Assembly (NCBI RefSeq): GCF_035609205.1
Contig: NZ_CP141184.1
Coordinates: 5,525,001 to 5,589,000, forward strand
Length of the DNA: 64,000 bases
Source: Hymenobacter sp. GOD-10R
GTDB lineage: Bacteria; Bacteroidota; Bacteroidia; Cytophagales; Hymenobacteraceae
Direction: 5' to 3'
Part shown: positions 1 through 8,568 of the stretch, one piece after another
How positions within the stretch are numbered: the stretch's first letter is position 1
Layout: every line of letters starts with the position of its first letter
Translations under genes and position numbers: made by a program
Notes under the pieces: model-generated
What the model saw: the letters and a program-made list of their open reading frames with translations, nothing else
The model's database searches: none
Told to the model about the DNA's origin: nothing

Positions 1-1
1 C

Positions 2-2428
2 AACGGCTTCGGCGACAACCTAGCCCGCAGCATCGACGAGCAGGCGCGAGAGTTGGTCGGCGCCGACTTAGTTTTATCCTCGAGCCAACCTTTCCCGGCA
101 GCTTTGCAGCCCACCCTGCGCAAGCTAGGTAGCACCCGCAGCGACGAAGTGGCGTTTGCCTCGCTCGTGCAATTTCCCAAAGGACAGGGCGTGCGCTTAG
201 CTCAAATACGTGCGCTCACCGGCGGCTTTCCCTACTACGGCGATTGGGTAGTAGAGCCCGCCGCAGCGGTGCCGGCGTTTCGGCAAGCGGCAGCTAGTCA
301 GCAGCGCGTGGCGCTGGTAGACGACGCGTTGCTGGTGCAGTTTGGCGCCAAGCCCGGCGATTCCATCAAAGTCGGTAACCTCACATTTCAGATTGTGGGG
401 CGCGTGCGCAAAACACCTGGTCAGTCAGAATTCAGTGCTTCCATTGCCCCAACGGTTTTTATTCCGGGTGCTTTGCTGGCCCAAACCAGCCTCCTGCAAC
501 GTGGCAGCCGCGTTCAGTACCGCCGTTACTACCAGTTTCCGGCCACCACCAACGTCGACCTGCTCATCAAGCCGCTTGAACCTAGCTTCGATAAGGTCAA
601 CATTGATTCTGACACGGTAGCAAGCCGCAAGAAGCAAACCGGCCGTTCCTTCGCGGACCTCACCCGCTTTCTAAACTTAGTGGCATTTGTGGCGCTGCTG
701 CTCGGGTGCGTGGGTGTAGCCAGCGCCGTGAGCTTGTATGTGCGCGAGAAGATTTCGGCCGTGGCGGTGCTGCGCTGCCTAGGTGCCAGCGGCTGGCAGG
801 CTCTGTTGATTTACTTGCTTCAGATTGCCCTCATGGGTTTGCTGGGCGCTTTGGTCGGGGCAGCCATTGGTACGGCGGTGCAGTTGCTGCTTCCGAAAGT
901 CTTTGCAGGTTTCCTGCCGGTGGCTGTGAGCGTAGCGGTTTCGTGGAAGGCTGTAGCGCAGGGCGTGCTTACGGGCGTGCTGGTAGCGGTACTATTTGCG
1001 TTGTTGCCGCTGCTCGAGATTCGGCGCGTGTCGCCGCTACGCACGTTGCGAGCGTCGTACGAGGAAAATACGGAGAAGCTTGATCCGCTCCGCTTGGTCG
1101 TGTACGCACTGATTGCGGCCTTCATCACTGGCTTTGCTTACCTGCAAACCCGCGAATGGAAGCAGGCCCTTGGGTTTGCGACGGGCTTGCTGGTTGCGTT
1201 TGGCGCGTTGGCGGGGCTAGGGTATTTGCTGCGCCGCGCAGTGCGCCGTTATTTCCCAAGTTCATGGAGCTACGTGTGGCGGCAAGGCCTAGCTAATCTG
1301 TACCGCCCCAACAATCAGACGATTACCCTAACTGTTTCTATTGGCTTGGGCGTGTTTCTGCTGGCGACGCTTTACTTGCTGCAAGGCTTGTTGCTCGGGC
1401 GGGTGCAGGTGGCGGCGAGTGGCAAGCAGCCGAACCTAGTTTTGTTCGACATTCAGCCCCAACAACGGGCCGGGGTGGTGCAACTGGTGAAGAACCAAAA
1501 GCTGCCGATCCTCCAACAGGTGCCCATCGTGACCATGCGCCTGACCGCCATCAACGGTCACACGGGCTCCGAGTTCAAGAAAGACACTACACGAGGCGTT
1601 CCGAAATGGGCGTTCAGCCGCGAGTACCGCGTCACGTATCGGGACAAGCTGATTTCCTCTGAAAAGATAGAAGCGGGCCGCGCGCCGTCGCTTGGCGCGG
1701 ATGGAACGCCGCGCATCTCCCTGGAAGATGGCTACTTCAAACGTCTCAAGCTTAAGCTAGGTGACACGCTGACGTTCAACGTGCAAGGGTTGCCGCTAAC
1801 CACGATTGTGAGCGGTACGCGCACAGTGGATTGGTCGCGGGTGCAAACTAACTTTCTGGTTGTGTTTCCGAGCGGCGTACTGGAAACTGCGCCGCAGTTC
1901 TACGTGCTCATGACGCGGGTGCCCAACAACAATACCCTAGGTGCTGTGCAGCGCGAGCTGGTGCGCAGCTTCCCCAACGTGTCGGCCATTGACCTAGGTC
2001 TCATCCTGAAAACGCTGGACGATATTCTGAGCAAAATCTCCTTTGTCATTCGCTTCATGGCGCTGTTCAGCATTGCCACGGGGCTGCTGGTGCTCATCAG
2101 TTCGGTGTTTGTGAGCCGGTATCAGCGGGTAAAGGAAAGCGTGTTGCTGCGCACCCTAGGTGCCAGTCGCCGCCAGATTTTGCGCATTACGCTGGTGGAA
2201 TATGCCTTATTGGGCTTGCTCGCGGCCACCGCTGGCTTGGTGCTGGCAGGCTTCGCCGGCTGGGCATTGGCCTTGTGGGTGTTCGAGGTGCCCTTCACAC
2301 CTGCGTTGAGTCCGCTGCTGATTCTAGCAGGCATTACTACCGGCCTGACCATGCTCATTGGCCTGTTCAACAGCCGAGACGTACTCACGCGTCCTCCGCT
2401 GGAAGTGCTACGGAGCGAAGCAGGTTAA
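2..2428 (+). CDS. FtsX/YbbP-type ABC transporter permease (5' end outside window)
   Basis: The reading frame is open to the window's left edge, so the true start lies upstream; 808 residues are visible. It has the architecture of the large YbbP-type permeases: a long extracytoplasmic region, a membrane cluster at about residues 220-330 ending in a conserved R-x-S-P-L-x-x-L-R motif, a middle helix group (about 360-470), a second extracytoplasmic region, and a second FtsX module at about 690-808 with three hydrophobic helices and a similar P-L-E-V-L-R end. Such proteins work with a YbbA-like ATPase, probably encoded upstream, in lipid or lipoprotein export or release; the substrate cannot be told from sequence. 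A hairpin starts at the base after the stop codon. Confidence 0.88.
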   Translation, partial: NGFGDNLARSIDEQARELVGADLVLSSSQPFPAALQPTLRKLGSTRSDEVAFASLVQFPKGQGVRLAQIRALTGGFPYYGDWVVEPAAAVPAFRQAAASQQRVALVDDALLVQFGAKPGDSIKVGNLTFQIVGRVRKTPGQSEFSASIAPTVFIPGALLAQTSLLQRGSRVQYRRYYQFPATTNVDLLIKPLEPSFDKVNIDSDTVASRKKQTGRSFADLTRFLNLVAFVALLLGCVGVASAVSLYVREKISAVAVLRCLGASGWQALLIYLLQIALMGLLGALVGAAIGTAVQLLLPKVFAGFLPVAVSVAVSWKAVAQGVLTGVLVAVLFALLPLLEIRRVSPLRTLRASYEENTEKLDPLRLVVYALIAAFITGFAYLQTREWKQALGFATGLLVAFGALAGLGYLLRRAVRRYFPSSWSYVWRQGLANLYRPNNQTITLTVSIGLGVFLLATLYLLQGLLLGRVQVAASGKQPNLVLFDIQPQQRAGVVQLVKNQKLPILQQVPIVTMRLTAINGHTGSEFKKDTTRGVPKWAFSREYRVTYRDKLISSEKIEAGRAPSLGADGTPRISLEDGYFKRLKLKLGDTLTFNVQGLPLTTIVSGTRTVDWSRVQTNFLVVFPSGVLETAPQFYVLMTRVPNNNTLGAVQRELVRSFPNVSAIDLGLILKTLDDILSKISFVIRFMALFSIATGLLVLISSVFVSRYQRVKESVLLRTLGASRRQILRITLVEYALLGLLAATAGLVLAGFAGWALALWVFEVPFTPALSPLLILAGITTGLTMLIGLFNSRDVLTRPPLEVLRSEAG

Positions 2429-2475
2429 GGTCGTCTGCCGATTGGACGCCTAGGGCGTCGGACCGGCAGGCGACC
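2429..2475. repeat. Dispersed hairpin repeat, copy A
   Basis: This imperfect inverted repeat begins one base after the permease stop codon and is centred on GACGCCTAGGGCGTC. Its first 32 bases from 2435 match 26 of 32 positions of a second copy at 14163, which also starts right after a stop codon. In both places a second, longer terminator hairpin follows after a TTATAA-containing spacer. Confidence 0.6.
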
Positions 2476-2482
2476 TGGTTAT

Positions 2483-2547
2483 AAACAAGCTAGCCCGAGT
2501 GGGGTGCTGTTCTCGGTGAACAACACCCCACTCGGGCTAGCTTGTTT
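2483..2547. terminator. Bidirectional terminator, 24-bp perfect stem
   Basis: Arms 2483-2506 and 2524-2547 are perfectly complementary, with an A-rich start and a T-rich end. The hairpin lies between the convergent permease and galT genes and could stop transcription from both sides. Confidence 0.85.
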
Positions 2548-2589
2548 TATGGTCTCTTATTATCAGCGTACCATTCGGCTGAAGATAGC

Positions 2590-3636
2590 CTAACGGTGCT
2601 TGTAATGCACATCTGGCAAGCTGCGCAGGCGCTCAGCCGCCGACTCCGGCGTGATGTCTCGCTGCGGGTTAGCTAGCAACTCGTAGCCTACCATGAACTT
2701 CTTTACCGTAGCCGAACGCAACAGCGGCGGCAGAAAGTGCATGTGCAGGTGCCATGACTCGTGTGACTGTCCATCGGTTGGGCGTTGGTGAATACCGGCA
2801 GAATACGGGAAGGAAATTTCAAACAGGTTATCGTAGCGGATGGTCAGCTGACGTAGGGCGTCGGCGAAGGCATCGCGCTCGGCATCGGTGAACTGCTCGA
2901 TGCTGGTCACGTGGCGACGCGGCGCGAGCAGCGTCTCGAAGGGCCACACGGCCCAGTACGGCACCAGCACCACGAAATGCTCATTTTGGTACACAATGCG
3001 CGTTTGCTCTTTCAGCTCCAGCTCTAGGTAGTCAGCGAGCAGGCTGCGGCCGTGCTCTTTGAAGTACGCCTCTTGCTGCACAGTTTCCTTGGCGGGATCA
3101 ACTGGCACGGTGCGCTGCGCCCAAATTTGGCCGTGTGGGTGCGGGTTGCTGGCGCCCATCATCGAGCCTTTATTCTCGAAGATTTGTACGTAATTGATGT
3201 CGGGGCGGGCGCCGATTTCCTGGTATTGCTGCACCCACACATCTACCACGCCGCGAATAGCAGCTACGTCCATCTCAGGCAAAGTAAGGTCGTGGCGAGG
3301 CGAAAAGCAGATCACGCGCGCTAGGCCCGATTCCGCTTCGGCGCGGAGCAAACCACCAACGTTCACGGAGCCTTGCGGGGCATCTGTTTGTAGCGCGGCA
3401 AAATCGTTATCGAAAACGAAGGTGCTGGTGTATTGCGGGTTCACGATGCCTCCCACGCGGGTATTGCCGGGGCAGAGGTAGCACGTGGGGTCGTATGCGG
3501 GGCGCACTTCCTGCTCGGGCTTTTCCTGTTGGCCTAGCCAAGGGCGCTTAGAGCGGTGAGGCGACACAAGTATCCATTCGCCCGTGAGCGGATTATAGCG
3601 GCGGTGCGAGTGCTCGGTGGTATCGAAAGAAGACAT
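2590..3636 (-). CDS. galT: Galactose-1-phosphate uridylyltransferase (UDP-glucose-hexose-1-phosphate uridylyltransferase)
   Basis: This 348-residue class I GalT transfers UMP between UDP-glucose and galactose 1-phosphate in the cytoplasmic Leloir pathway. The signature H166-P-H168 is present; H168 corresponds to the uridylylated nucleophile in the family. C52 and C55 form the N-terminal metal-binding CxxC. Length is normal and the start is ATG. It lies 94 bases downstream of galK on the same strand with a hairpin between them, so galT may be read through at a reduced level or from its own promoter. A LacI-type operator lies upstream of galK. Confidence 0.97.
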   Translation of the reverse strand: MSSFDTTEHSHRRYNPLTGEWILVSPHRSKRPWLGQQEKPEQEVRPAYDPTCYLCPGNTRVGGIVNPQYTSTFVFDNDFAALQTDAPQGSVNVGGLLRAEAESGLARVICFSPRHDLTLPEMDVAAIRGVVDVWVQQYQEIGARPDINYVQIFENKGSMMGASNPHPHGQIWAQRTVPVDPAKETVQQEAYFKEHGRSLLADYLELELKEQTRIVYQNEHFVVLVPYWAVWPFETLLAPRRHVTSIEQFTDAERDAFADALRQLTIRYDNLFEISFPYSAGIHQRPTDGQSHESWHLHMHFLPPLLRSATVKKFMVGYELLANPQRDITPESAAERLRSLPDVHYKHR

Positions 3637-3667
3637 AGGACGGGGTTGAGTAAGGGATTACGGAGCA

Positions 3668-3731
3668 ATTGGGTAGCAGAGGACCTAGGTGATGTCGTTC
3701 AACGAGTCACCTAGGCTCTCTGCTATCCAAT
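3668..3731 (-). terminator. Hairpin between galK and galT
   Basis: Arms at about 3668-3692 and 3707-3731 pair over most of 25 bases, each containing CCTAGG. The second arm touches the galK stop codon. Without a clear T-run it may act as an mRNA-stabilising or attenuating hairpin in the galK-galT transcript. Its loop side shares a 23-base word with a hairpin upstream of prmA. Confidence 0.6.
3684..3706. repeat. Short dispersed repeat CCTAGGTG..GTCGTTCAACGAG, copy 1
   Basis: This 23-base word recurs at 25180-25203 with one base inserted and one changed. Both copies sit inside hairpin-rich intergenic spacers, which points to a short mobile or recombinogenic repeat family. Confidence 0.5.
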
Positions 3732-4891
3732 TACTTTAACGAAGCCACTGCTTCTACGCCGCCAACGATTTTGGTTTTGTAGGTTTCAAGCTTCAGCTGG
3801 AGTTGTTCCTGATAAGCGAGCGTCATAGTAGCTACGAAGTTGTCGACCTGATCGGGAGCTACCAGGTTGATGGTGCAGCCGCCGAAGCCGCCGCCCATCA
3901 TGCGGGCCCCGTATACGCCGGGCACCTTTTTGGCCGCTTCCACCAGCACGTCCAACTCTTTGCAGCTCACTTCATAATCATCGCGCAGACCAGCGTGCGA
4001 GCCGTACATATCTTGCCCGAAAGCCTCGAGGTTGCCTTCCAGCAAGTGGTTGCAGGCCGACTCAACGCGCAGGTTTTCTTCTACCACGTAGCGGCAGCGG
4101 CGGTACACGACGTCACCTAGCTCGCTACGGTGTTTTTCCACTTGCTCGCGGGTAGCATCGCGCAGGCTGTGTACCTGCGGGTAGTATTTCTGTAAAATAG
4201 CCACGCCCTGCTCGCATTCCTGGCGGCGCGTGTTGTATTCAGAGCTAGCCAAGGCATGCTTCACGCCGGAGTTGCAGAGTACAATGTGGCACGTATCGGT
4301 ATCGAAGGGGAAGTATTCGTAGTCGAGGGAGCGGCAGTCGAGGCGCACTACATGCTCCGGTCGGCCGAAAAGGCTCGCGAACTGATCCATGAGCCCGGAG
4401 CGCACGCCTGCGTATTCGTGCTCTGCCTGCTGCCCCATCTTAGCGAGCTCCATGCGGTCGAGGCGGGTACCGAGCAGCTCGTTGAGCGCAAAACCTAGCC
4501 CGCATTCCACTGCCGCCGACGACGATAGGCCTGCCCCAATCGGAATGTTGCCGCCAAACATGCAATCGAACCCCGGCACCTCAATGCCGCGCTTTTGAAA
4601 CTGCGCCACCACCCCTTTCAAGTAGTTGGCCCACTGCGTATCATCGCGGTGCACTTCGCTCAGCTCCGTTGCGTATGACTCATTCAGGTCATAGGAATGG
4701 AGGCGAGCGGTTGTGCTATCGTTGAGCGCTACCGCAAAGTAAATTTCTTTGTCGATGGCTGCCGGTAGCACGAAGCCACCGTTATAATCCGTGTGTTCGC
4801 CGATTAGATTAACTCGGCCTGGGGCGCGCACCAGTAGCGGTTCGTGCCCAAAATGGCGCTGGAAAGCAGCAGCAATGGACTGAAGGGGCAT
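3731..4891 (-). CDS. galK: Galactokinase
   Basis: This 386-residue GHMP kinase phosphorylates alpha-D-galactose at C1 with ATP. Visible motifs are the galactokinase signature at about residues 25-40 (GRVNLIGEHTDYNGG), the ATP-binding glycine/serine loop at about 115-127 (IPIGAGLSSSAA) and the third GHMP motif MMGGGFGGC near residue 345. Length and ATG start are standard. A palindromic LacI-type operator lies 79 bases upstream of the start. galT follows, so the pair feeds galactose into central metabolism, probably together with the adjacent divergent glycan uptake locus. Confidence 0.98.
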   Translation of the reverse strand: MPLQSIAAAFQRHFGHEPLLVRAPGRVNLIGEHTDYNGGFVLPAAIDKEIYFAVALNDSTTARLHSYDLNESYATELSEVHRDDTQWANYLKGVVAQFQKRGIEVPGFDCMFGGNIPIGAGLSSSAAVECGLGFALNELLGTRLDRMELAKMGQQAEHEYAGVRSGLMDQFASLFGRPEHVVRLDCRSLDYEYFPFDTDTCHIVLCNSGVKHALASSEYNTRRQECEQGVAILQKYYPQVHSLRDATREQVEKHRSELGDVVYRRCRYVVEENLRVESACNHLLEGNLEAFGQDMYGSHAGLRDDYEVSCKELDVLVEAAKKVPGVYGARMMGGGFGGCTINLVAPDQVDNFVATMTLAYQEQLQLKLETYKTKIVGGVEAVASLK

Positions 4892-4969
4892 ATGCGGAGA
4901 AGGTGATAGAGAACAAGTATACGTGAGGCAATGATAAAGTATTAAAATGACTTCTGAAGATTATCCGCG

Positions 4970-4983
4970 TGCAATCGATTGCA
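4970..4983. promoter_or_regulatory. LacI/GalR-type operator upstream of galK
   Basis: TGCAATCGATTGCA is a perfect 14-bp palindrome with the central CG typical of LacI-family operators. The same sequence occurs at 5334 and a close variant at 5307 and 22933, always upstream of carbohydrate genes. Confidence 0.75.
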
Positions 4984-5306
4984 AATTACCTATGATCTAT
5001 ATGTGCCTCAACAACCTAGGTCCTTTTTACTCCGAGCATCTTTTTTACGCAAGTGAAAACCTAGGGATCAGCAAGTACGTTAAGAAGAGGTTTATCTCAT
5101 ATAATTGGATTAATCCATATAAAAATTGAATCCTATTCATTGACATTGTCCATAATTACCGGTAAAATTGCTGCTGCTTTCCCGCGGAACGACAACTTTG
5201 TTACTGGCACCCACCAGACCCACCCTAGCTAGTCGTACTTAAACGACCCAATTTCCACGCACTCCCTTCTGTTTCCTAGTTTTCCTACCCTCTAGTTCGC
5301 TTAAGT

Positions 5307-5320
5307 TGCAAACGATTGCG
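5307..5320. promoter_or_regulatory. LacI/GalR-type operator, susC promoter-proximal
   Basis: TGCAAACGATTGCG matches the operator consensus with one arm degenerate. Its centre is 27 bp from that of the next site, between two and three helical turns, so two repressor dimers could bind side by side. Confidence 0.65.
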
Positions 5321-5333
5321 GTCTAAGCTCATG

Positions 5334-5347
5334 TGCAATCGATTGCA
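5334..5347. promoter_or_regulatory. LacI/GalR-type operator in the susC leader
   Basis: TGCAATCGATTGCA, identical to the galK-side site, lies 46 bp before the susC ATG. The position suggests repression by blocking initiation or elongation. Confidence 0.72.
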
Positions 5348-5392
5348 TATAGTAGTTGCATTTCCCCTTCATCCCACACAAAAGATTTATTT

Positions 5393-8300
5393 ATGAAAAA
5401 GCACGTACCCAAGCTGCCTCACTTGGCGGCGCCAGCACTGCTTTGCTGCCTGGCCGCGCAGCCGTTGGCAGCAGCAGCGGGTCGCCCGGCCGATCTATCG
5501 AACGAGGCAGCACTAGTATATTTCCAAGCAGATGGCCCTGTCAGTGGCCGCGTAGTTGACGAAAAGGGCGCTGGCTTGCCAGGGGTAAACGTAGTGGTGA
5601 AAGGCACCACCAACGGCGCCCAGACCGACGCCGATGGTCGCTTTACGCTCACTGCTCCCAACAACGCCACCCTCGTTGTTTCCTTCGTCGGCTACTCGGC
5701 CCAGGAAGTGGCCGTCGGAGGTCGCACCTCTATCAACATTTCACTGGCTCCCGATACCAAGACCCTCAACGACGTGGTAGTGGTAGGTTATTTGACCCAA
5801 AACCGGGAGCAAGTAACGGGCTCGGTGGCTACGGTCAGCGGCACCGACGTGCGCCGGGCTCCCGTAGCAACCCTAGGTGAAGGAATTCAGGGCCGCTTGC
5901 CGGGCGTGCAGGTTACAAACTCGGGCGTTCCGGGGCAAGCACCTGTTATCAATATTCGAGGTATTGGCACCTTAGGTAGCGCTAGTGGGCCTCTATACAT
6001 CGTAGACGGGCTTTGGACAACAAACCTGCGCGACTTTAACCCACAGGACGTGGAAAACGTGCAGGTGTTGAAAGATGCCGCTTCTCTAGCCCCCTACGGC
6101 TCTAGCGGTGCTAACGGGGTGATTATCATCACGACTCGCCGCGGCAAAGCGGGTACGCCAGCCGTTAGCTTCAATGCCTACGCTGGGGTGCAAAACATCA
6201 CCAAGACGTACGACCTGATGAATGCCCAGAACTGGGCCACCATCAACAACCAAGCGCACGAGAACGCCGGGCTTCCTCGCCTCCCCTACGCCAACGCACT
6301 GCCCCTAGGTGCCAACGGCCAAATAATTGATACCGACTGGCAAAAGGAGTTCATTAAGCAAGGCTCGGTACAGGACTACAACCTGAATTTCTCAGGTGGT
6401 AGCAAAGGCGAGAATAGCTCGACCAACTTCTTGATTGGCGCTGGCTATTTTAAGCAAAATGGCACTGTAGTCGGGCCGAAGTTTGAGCGTTACAGCATGC
6501 GCATCAACTCGGGCTTCACGCGGGGCAAATTGCGTGTGGGCGAAAGCCTGCTGCTCACCCGCACAAACCAGACGCGCCTGAACGGCACCCCGTTCAATGA
6601 TATTCTGCGGATGTTGCCGGTGATTCCGGTCAAAGACCCCACCAAATCGGGCGGCTACGGCTACGGCGACACCAATGCTAGTACGTTCGGTACCAACCCA
6701 ATTGCCTTGCAAGACCTGTTTAACAATACGGGTACTTCTAACCGGTTGCAGGGTAGTGTTTTTGGCGAATTTGATATCACGAGCTTCCTGCGCTACCGCC
6801 TTAACCTAGGCACTGAGTTCCACGCTTATCACGACCGCGAGAAGCGGAAGTATGGTCAGTGGCGGCAAAATGATCCGCTAAATCCTTCTTCTTACGCCGA
6901 AAACCAGGGAAATGAGCTATTTGGTCTAGCCGAGAATACGCTTACTTTCGATAAGAGCTTTGGCGATCATAACCTGACAGCTGTAGCAGGCTACAGCCGC
7001 CAACGCCAGCACAACGAGTTTACCCGGGGCCTCAACAACGACTATGGTACTGGCCCCTCGTACTACTGGGCTTTGAGCGGCGGTAGCACCGCTCCGCAAG
7101 TAACAGGCAACGAATATACCTGGACCAAGGAGTCATACTTTGGCCAGATGACCTACGACTACAACCAGCGCTATCTGCTGACAGGCGCCATTCGCCGCGA
7201 CGGTTCTTCGCGCTTTGCCGATCGTTGGGGTACCTTCTGGGCTGCTTCAGCCGGTTGGCAAATTTCCAAGGAAGATTTCTTCCAGGAAGCTACTGATGTG
7301 GTCAATAATCTCAAGCTGCGCGCCAGCTATGGCTCCAATGGCAATGACTTTATTGGTGGGGAGTACGGTGGTTCTTACCGATATCTAAATACCATCAACT
7401 CCAACGTAAATTACCCATTTGGCTCTAGTCAAGCCATCCTCAATGGACAGATTCAGACACAATTAGCAAGCCCCAACATCACGTGGGAGGAGCGCCGCAC
7501 CACTAACCTAGGTTTCGATGCCGGCTTCTTGGAAGACCGCTTCACGCTATCGGCTGATTACTACATTTCGCAGACGCGTAATGCGTTGGTTAACCCTCCT
7601 ATTTCTACCTTCTACGGCAACGCTGGTGACAACCCTTACCAACCCATTGGCCGCTTGGAGAACCGGGGCTTCGAGTTTGCCCTAGGTTACAACCAGAATA
7701 AGGGACCGTTCACCTATAGCGTGACGGGTAACTTGACGACCCTAAAAAACAAGGTGACGCGTCTGATAGATAATACCACAGGGCAGCCCTTAAACTTTGT
7801 GGGAGGAGCAGGTGATGCGGCCCGCACCGAGCAAGGGTACGAAATCAGCTCTTTCTACCTCTATCAATTTGACGGGATCTTCCAGCAAGGCGACAATATC
7901 GCCTCTAGTGCCCAGCCCCAGGCTTCGCCCGGCGATGTACGCTATAAGGATGTAAACAATGATGGCATAATTAACCCCCAAGACCGTGTCCATGTGGGTC
8001 GGGTGTTTCCCAAGATCCAGTATGGCCTAAATCTGAACGCCGCCTACGGTAACTTCGATATTGTTGCCTTCTTCCAAGGCGTGCAAGGCAACAATGTACT
8101 GAACGTGGGTAAATGGTGGCTCGACCGCACCGATGATAACAGCAACTATCGGAGCAACTTCAACCCCTGGACGCCACAAAACCCATCGACTACAACACCG
8201 CGCGCTATTATTGCCGGCGGTGCGGGCAATGCTTCTTACTCTGCTGGTAGCAACTCCTTCCTAAACTCAACTCGTTGGCTGGAAAGCGGTTCTTATTTGC

Positions 8301-8530
8301 GTTTGAAAAACGTGCAGATCGGCTACACCATCCCCAAAGCAGTCATCGAGCGCGTGAAAGGTATTGGCAGCTTGCGCATCTACGTGACAGGTCAAAACGT
8401 CTTCACCATCACTAAATACGACGGTTACGACCCCGAAACGGTTGGCAGTGGCCCCTTGGCCCGTGGCATAGACGATGGCAGCTACCCCAACATTCGCACG
8501 TTTACGGCTGGCTTACAGCTTGGTTTCTAG
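5393..8530 (+). CDS. SusC/RagA-family TonB-linked outer-membrane transporter
   Basis: This 1045-residue protein should form the outer-membrane barrel that imports oligosaccharides with its SusD lid. A signal peptide (about 1-30) is followed by a carboxypeptidase-regulatory-like domain (about 48-115, with the motif GLPGVNVVVKGT), a TonB-box-like VVVVGY stretch, a plug, and a barrel ending in phenylalanine. The ATG at 5393 gives a proper signal peptide; a GTG at 5333 in the same frame falls in the operator and is rejected. susD follows after 38 bases. Two LacI-type operators in the leader imply sugar-dependent control. The substrate is inferred from the GH43 genes and galKT. Confidence 0.96.
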   Translation: MKKHVPKLPHLAAPALLCCLAAQPLAAAAGRPADLSNEAALVYFQADGPVSGRVVDEKGAGLPGVNVVVKGTTNGAQTDADGRFTLTAPNNATLVVSFVGYSAQEVAVGGRTSINISLAPDTKTLNDVVVVGYLTQNREQVTGSVATVSGTDVRRAPVATLGEGIQGRLPGVQVTNSGVPGQAPVINIRGIGTLGSASGPLYIVDGLWTTNLRDFNPQDVENVQVLKDAASLAPYGSSGANGVIIITTRRGKAGTPAVSFNAYAGVQNITKTYDLMNAQNWATINNQAHENAGLPRLPYANALPLGANGQIIDTDWQKEFIKQGSVQDYNLNFSGGSKGENSSTNFLIGAGYFKQNGTVVGPKFERYSMRINSGFTRGKLRVGESLLLTRTNQTRLNGTPFNDILRMLPVIPVKDPTKSGGYGYGDTNASTFGTNPIALQDLFNNTGTSNRLQGSVFGEFDITSFLRYRLNLGTEFHAYHDREKRKYGQWRQNDPLNPSSYAENQGNELFGLAENTLTFDKSFGDHNLTAVAGYSRQRQHNEFTRGLNNDYGTGPSYYWALSGGSTAPQVTGNEYTWTKESYFGQMTYDYNQRYLLTGAIRRDGSSRFADRWGTFWAASAGWQISKEDFFQEATDVVNNLKLRASYGSNGNDFIGGEYGGSYRYLNTINSNVNYPFGSSQAILNGQIQTQLASPNITWEERRTTNLGFDAGFLEDRFTLSADYYISQTRNALVNPPISTFYGNAGDNPYQPIGRLENRGFEFALGYNQNKGPFTYSVTGNLTTLKNKVTRLIDNTTGQPLNFVGGAGDAARTEQGYEISSFYLYQFDGIFQQGDNIASSAQPQASPGDVRYKDVNNDGIINPQDRVHVGRVFPKIQYGLNLNAAYGNFDIVAFFQGVQGNNVLNVGKWWLDRTDDNSNYRSNFNPWTPQNPSTTTPRAIIAGGAGNASYSAGSNSFLNSTRWLESGSYLRLKNVQIGYTIPKAVIERVKGIGSLRIYVTGQNVFTITKYDGYDPETVGSGPLARGIDDGSYPNIRTFTAGLQLGF

Positions 8531-8568
8531 TGCGGTGGTTCCCGTTTTTACTTCTTCCGATTTCTCTT

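Larger units (their letters stand above)
4892..5392. other. Divergent regulatory region between galK and susC
   Basis: This 501-base AT-rich spacer separates two divergent transcription units and holds three LacI-type operator sites. A 60-codon frame at 4947-5129 runs over one operator and has no coding character, so it is not called. A possible Bacteroidota -7 box (TAGTTTTC at 5277) lies about 30 bases upstream of the first susC-side operator, but its -33 partner is weak. Confidence 0.7.

Noticed and set aside
342..1128. Alternative frames within the permease and similar frames inside other genes
   Set aside because: These are shadows of GC-rich coding DNA with low-complexity translations and no homology signal.
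4947..5129. 60-codon plus-strand frame between galK and susC
   Set aside because: It runs across a perfect operator, has no signal peptide or domain, and lies in AT-rich promoter DNA.
5333..5392. GTG start for susC at 5333
   Set aside because: The codon lies in the operator and gives a long non-signal extension; the ATG at 5393 starts a proper signal peptide.
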